Part shown: positions 60,264 to 64,000 of the stretch, piece by piece
Numbering within the stretch: position 1 is the stretch's first letter
Layout of the letters: the number at the start of each line of letters is the position of its first letter
Source of the DNA: Zychaea mexicana
Lineage: Eukaryota; Mucoromycota; Mucoromycetes; Mucorales; Lichtheimiaceae
DNA: 64,000 nucleotides
Reading direction: 5' to 3'
Assembly: GCF_025766255.1 (NCBI RefSeq)
Contig: NW_026516713.1
Location: 124,001-188,000, forward strand
Position numbers and translations under genes: made by a program
Notes under the pieces: model-generated
The model's input: the letters and a program-made list of their open reading frames with translations, nothing else
What the model was told of the DNA's origin: nothing
Database searches by the model: none

Positions 60264-61171
60264 TTACGTCAAAAAAGGAAGATGTATGTAGCAGCGCGTC
60301 TTGTCACGCCAGCTTGACGCAGAATGTTGGGACGCTGATGGAATATCCATTTTTGAGCGGTTTCGGCATATAGTCTGGGCGACATGCATATTAATGGTGT
60401 CCCGTGTACGCGGAGCAGTATTGGGTGGAAGGGCCATCAAAGGCTGTTCACATAATGAGGTTCCATCTGCAGCCACTCGCATAGTGGTACATACATGCTG
60501 CTTATAATGTAATTTTGGGGGGTGTGTGCAGCGTGAACAATAGGGCTCACTTTAATAAACTGCAGTACCCTAGCTTTTGTAGCTTCTTCTAAATGTTCCA
60601 ACAGCAATTTGATGTTCAGCAGTGGCGTGCATAATCTTTGATGTTGTTGCTTCACACGAACAAACTTCTGACATATTAAATTTTTTGGCATATCTCTATC
60701 AACAGCGTATAATAAGCAGTAGGGATTCGCAAACGCTACCAGTATACTTGATAACAACAACTGCTTGTTGTATCGTTTAGTTTGCGAAGGAAAATCACCA
60801 TCAATTACACGACTATATATCACCACCGTTGCTGAAAGAAGGGCAAATTGAAAGGTACTTTTGAGAATTACTGTTTTACAAGCATTCCCTTATATCCAGC
60901 CAAGAGTATGTTTCCTCACAAGTAATACTATGCCAATTCCTTTTTTTTTACTTTACCAGTTTCAATCCATCGTAATCAAACTGCACCTCTCCTCTGTTCT
61001 TCTCCCTTAATTAGGTGACATACTTGGGCAGAAAATGTCCGCTTACAGTACCTGTATGATGGTACTATAATAATTCGTCTTATTAAGGTAGGTGAAGCAG
61101 GGGAGGCGAGAAAGGGTCGTTGGTTGTTGAATAGGTGATATATTGAGTTCCGCGGTATGGTACACAATCAT
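60264..61171 (-). CDS. possible four-exon gene, unknown (240 aa)
   Basis: Complement exons 61171-61047, 61005-60952, 60857-60551 and 60500-60264 join in phase with GT donors (GTAAGC, GTAAAA, GTGAGC) and a single ATG start. The longest exon reads naturally (FALLSATVVIYSRVIDGDF, QLLLSSILVAFANPYCLLYA, LLNIKLLLEHLEEATKARVL) and suggests helices. The C-terminal exon is polar with scattered cysteines. The three acceptors are purine-rich AAG sites, which weakens the model. No domain was recognised. It could instead be a truncated or dead gene. Confidence 0.35.
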
Positions 61172-61446
61172 TTGCTGTTGCTATTGCTGCTGCTGCTGCT
61201 GTTTTATTTTGGTAGCAGCAGCAACAGCACTATTACGCTTCCTCCTCATGTGTTTTTTAGTACTTTCTACTGAAGATCGAGAAAAAAACTAGGGCTGAAT
61301 AAGGGACACCGGGGGTTTTATTAATCGAATGATTCTCACTCATATTGTTTCCCCCCGTCAGTTTGAGACCTTCTAGCAAACATATAAGTATGGGCTGTTT
61401 TTCTTTGATGACCTGATATTGTGAATATCGAAAACAAAAAAAAAAC

Positions 61447-61454
61447 TATATAAA
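61447..61454 (+). promoter_or_regulatory. TATA box of the six-cysteine secreted protein
   Basis: AACTATATAAAACGACG lies about 80 bp upstream of the ATG at 61531, followed by an A/C-rich leader. Confidence 0.65.
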
Positions 61455-61530
61455 ACGACGACAACGACGGCAACGACCAACATTAAAAACCAAGAAACTA
61501 AATAAGAAGGAATAATCACATATCAACATC

Positions 61531-61632
61531 ATGCGCTTCCAATTCTTGCTGCCAGTCTTCATCTATTTTGCCGCCACGACAGCCCTTGCTTGCTCAGAAG
61601 CGGAGGAGGATCCAACTGAGCTAATTATGTCC

Positions 61633-61665
<33 letters not shown>

Positions 61666-61887
61666 CTAACGAAGCATCACAAGTACAATCATCTCTTTAC
61701 TGAATGATAATGGATTACCATTATCGCCGTTACATCTGTATTATTAGATGCCATTCATTTCACCGAAAAGGACTGTGTAGACCGTTGCCCAATGGGATAC
61801 GCCAGACATGGCCAAGACAACTGCGAACAGGAATACATCCGTTGCCACACTTTTACCTGCTTCCGTCAGGCCCACAACGAAGCCTAA
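61531..61887 (+). CDS. small secreted six-cysteine protein, 80 aa
   Basis: Two exons, 61531-61633 and 61748-61887, join in phase (donor GTAAAT, acceptor TTATTAG). The signal peptide is MRFQFLLPVFIYFAATTALA, with cleavage just before the first cysteine. The mature chain of about 60 residues has six cysteines (ACSE, KDC, DRC, DNC, IRC, FTC). From the second cysteine on they are spaced C-x3-C-x11-C-x6-C-x4-C. It ends QAHNEA. A clean TATA box precedes it. The fold is probably held by three disulfides. No family was recognised, and the cysteine pattern differs from the four-cysteine family elsewhere in the window. The role is unknown; effector-like or antimicrobial function is only a possibility. 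Confidence 0.82.
61638..61663. repeat. (TA)n microsatellite in intron
   Basis: About thirteen TA units begin directly after the donor of the intron in the six-cysteine gene. Confidence 0.9.
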
Positions 61888-64000
61888 ATAGAGCTATCAA
61901 ATTCAATAGAAATTAAAGCAGAACATATTTATCAATGCAATCAATGTCATACCACACCAGCGTATGCATCTCACTAAAGCCTCCTTGTTGTACTCGTCTT
62001 TGAAAATAAAAATTCGCCGTGTATGACATAATATTGAACACAACCTATTAGCACAACTTTTACCATCGTCAATGTGACATAGCATATGACACAAAAACGA
62101 GAAATGAGTACATAGTAATTAGCAGTGCTTACGCGTATTCGTTGTACAACGAAATATGCTGTTGTAGATCACCACCTTTTTCAGGATTATGTACACAACG
62201 CCTTTAAATGATGTGCAGAACTAGAAATTCTTTGTGTTCAGAAGGCCTGCACAAATGATTTACCTGAACCAACCCTCTCAACATACAGTTGACGGTGTAC
62301 GCTGTTTCGTATACTCAAACCCGTGTGAGTAGGGATTTTCTAAGATTATTTTTTTTCACATAGAAAGAAGGCGCCTCTTGCATTGCATTATGCAGGTAAG
62401 CTCAGTACTTATTAGAGTTTTTCTTACTTCTTCCTCCCTTGTTTTACGCCCGAATAATAATATCTTAATTTGATACTTTGCTTATTGAGGATAGACAATA
62501 TTATGTATACTGTTGCTATATTTAGAGTTTTAAAGCAAAAAGCACCGTTTATACAATTTAGTTTCTTTTTTATATACCATATCACAGTGTATATGATGCC
62601 GTTACTTTACATACTTAGATTCATCATCATCCAAAACAAGATAAAGTGCTTAAAATAGATTTTGCGAACGCGCCAAAAGTCAATACTGTATGGTAGCCGT
62701 CAATATCATCCGTAATGATTCAATCATACCAATTACACATTTTTTGTATTCTCCACCACTGCTCTCTCTATACAGTAGACCGCAAACCGTTTCTTATTTC
62801 TATGCACAGGGTCACCATCATAAAAAGCTTGTGGTCATGCATTTGTTCAATATATCATCAGCATAAACCACAACGAATAAATTCACGTGCGTGAACCATC
62901 ATTAAGATTTTGTCCATGTTTTTTTTTCGCACGGGATGTGTCTGTATTTTAAGCAGACAATCCCGGATCACAAATCGAGCTGAGAATATGCTATTTGGCC
63001 ATAACCGTTATCGTCATTCGTCGTCATGATATTGAAGTAAGTATATCAATGTCTGTTTACTCCTGTAACTTTAAAAATGGACCATGCTGATGATATGACA
63101 TTATAAATGTGTGTTTTAGCCGATGATGATACCGTAACGATAAATAATAAAAATCACTGACAGAAGGTATGATGCAACACAATGCTCAGCAAAGCGCGGG
63201 ACCTTGTAAGAATTCGAGTAACATGTACTTATAGTCTAAAGTTAAACATATAGTACATAAATAAATAAGCACTATACAAGGAACGGCGCACAATGCAGCA
63301 GAGTGATTGACGCGTCTTTCATCAATTTTAATGTATACTACTGTAGTGGCGGTGTCTTACACGTGTGAAGGAAGAATCAAGTGGGACTGATTACATGTAC
63401 AAAACCATTACATGTGAGAAGAGACTATGAACGAAGTTCGAGTTGCAGTATTCTTTTCACACGGGCAGACCAAACTTGGTATTATAAGCACAAGCAATGT
63501 TTCCGAACGAGTGTAAAAAGAATACTCATAGAAACAAAAATGATCTATTATTAAAACTACAATGGACGTAAAAAGGTTGTCTTAACGAAGGTGCTGTAGT
63601 ATGCACATATGTACATATCATCCCTATTATTCCTCCTCTTCAAAAGTGAATCTTACTTGAGCGCCAACAAAAATGAGAACATCACTGCAAGTTGCAATAT
63701 TATAAAAGAATACCAGTGTATAATTTTTGTCGGAATGAGTCAAACTTTCTAAGCAACAACTTATCCGCCAAGCAACCTACAAAACGACGCCGTACCTTGT
63801 ACACAGTACTGTCAATTGTGGATCTTAAAACAAAATGAACAAATAGACATCAAGTATACTTCTAAGCTACCATTTCGATACGAGATACGAGGTAATTTAG
63901 CCTAATATGGATTGGACGATACTGTTTTGTTCTATTCGTTCCTTTCTAAGAGTAGCTATATCATATATATATACTCACATACATAACATGCGTGTTTGCA
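61888..64000. other. downstream flank, no gene supported
   Basis: AT-rich with only short frames. The six-cysteine gene 3' end (AATTAAAG, AATAAAA strings) lies in the first 150 bp. Nothing else could be supported to the window end. Confidence 0.45.

Noticed and set aside
61171..61220. CAG/CTG repeats forming a hairpin near 61180-61220
   Set aside because: A simple triplet run and its complement; common in fungal promoters and not distinctive.

Overview
The window reads as nuclear DNA of a filamentous fungus, most likely an early-diverging Mucorales-type species. Genes carry several short introns (about 41-131 bp), intergenic DNA is AT-rich, core eukaryotic genes (26S proteasome RPN2, checkpoint kinase BUB1) sit next to fungal biosynthetic genes (ECM31, ILV3), and many small secreted cysteine-containing proteins are scattered between them. 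The order was inferred from general appearance, not from a search. No tRNA, rRNA or CRISPR array was found. All gene models were spliced by hand, checking phase across each intron and GT-AG (or GC-AG) borders.

Layout. 0.8-5.5 kb: ECM31 (pantothenate synthesis, +) convergent with BUB1 (-), followed by a small Ser/Thr-rich protein (-). 5.8-25 kb: long gene-poor accessory region holding three paralogous secreted cysteine-rich peptides, a His/Asp/Gly-rich secreted protein, a decaying LRR (F-box-type) gene, a possible small membrane protein and several unidentified relics. 25.5-36.1 kb: dense housekeeping block, all on +: a monocarboxylate-transporter-like MFS gene, RPN2 and ILV3. 36.1-44.4 kb: a relic of an RPN2 exon, a proline/glutamine-rich protein with a lysine-rich downstream exon, and a large inverted repeat with nested hairpins. 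44.4-47.4 kb: a CUE-domain endocytic-type adaptor (+), a peptidase inhibitor I78 gene (-) and a FUN14-domain mitochondrial protein (-). 47.9-50.1 kb: an extensively frameshifted dead gene. 51.7-55.1 kb: a 15-exon gene for an unidentified helical protein of about 748 residues (-). 57.7-58.5 kb: an acetate/ammonium-type GPR1/FUN34/YaaH transporter (+). 60.2-61.9 kb: a possible four-exon gene (-) and a six-cysteine secreted protein (+).

Functionally the housekeeping genes are unrelated to each other: mitochondrial vitamin and branched-chain amino-acid synthesis (ECM31 and ILV3 share the valine/pantothenate route, since ketoisovalerate made after ILV3 is the ECM31 substrate), protein turnover (RPN2, CUE adaptor, I78 inhibitor), mitochondrial quality control (FUN14) and carboxylate transport. 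The most novel material is the set of small secreted peptides, above all the family with spacing C-x8-C-x(11-15)-C-R-C at 10.1, 22.1 and 23.3 kb. Other notable points are three GC-AG introns, an apparent 2-nt microexon, an isolated RPN2 exon relic and an inverted duplication able to make a long hairpin RNA.
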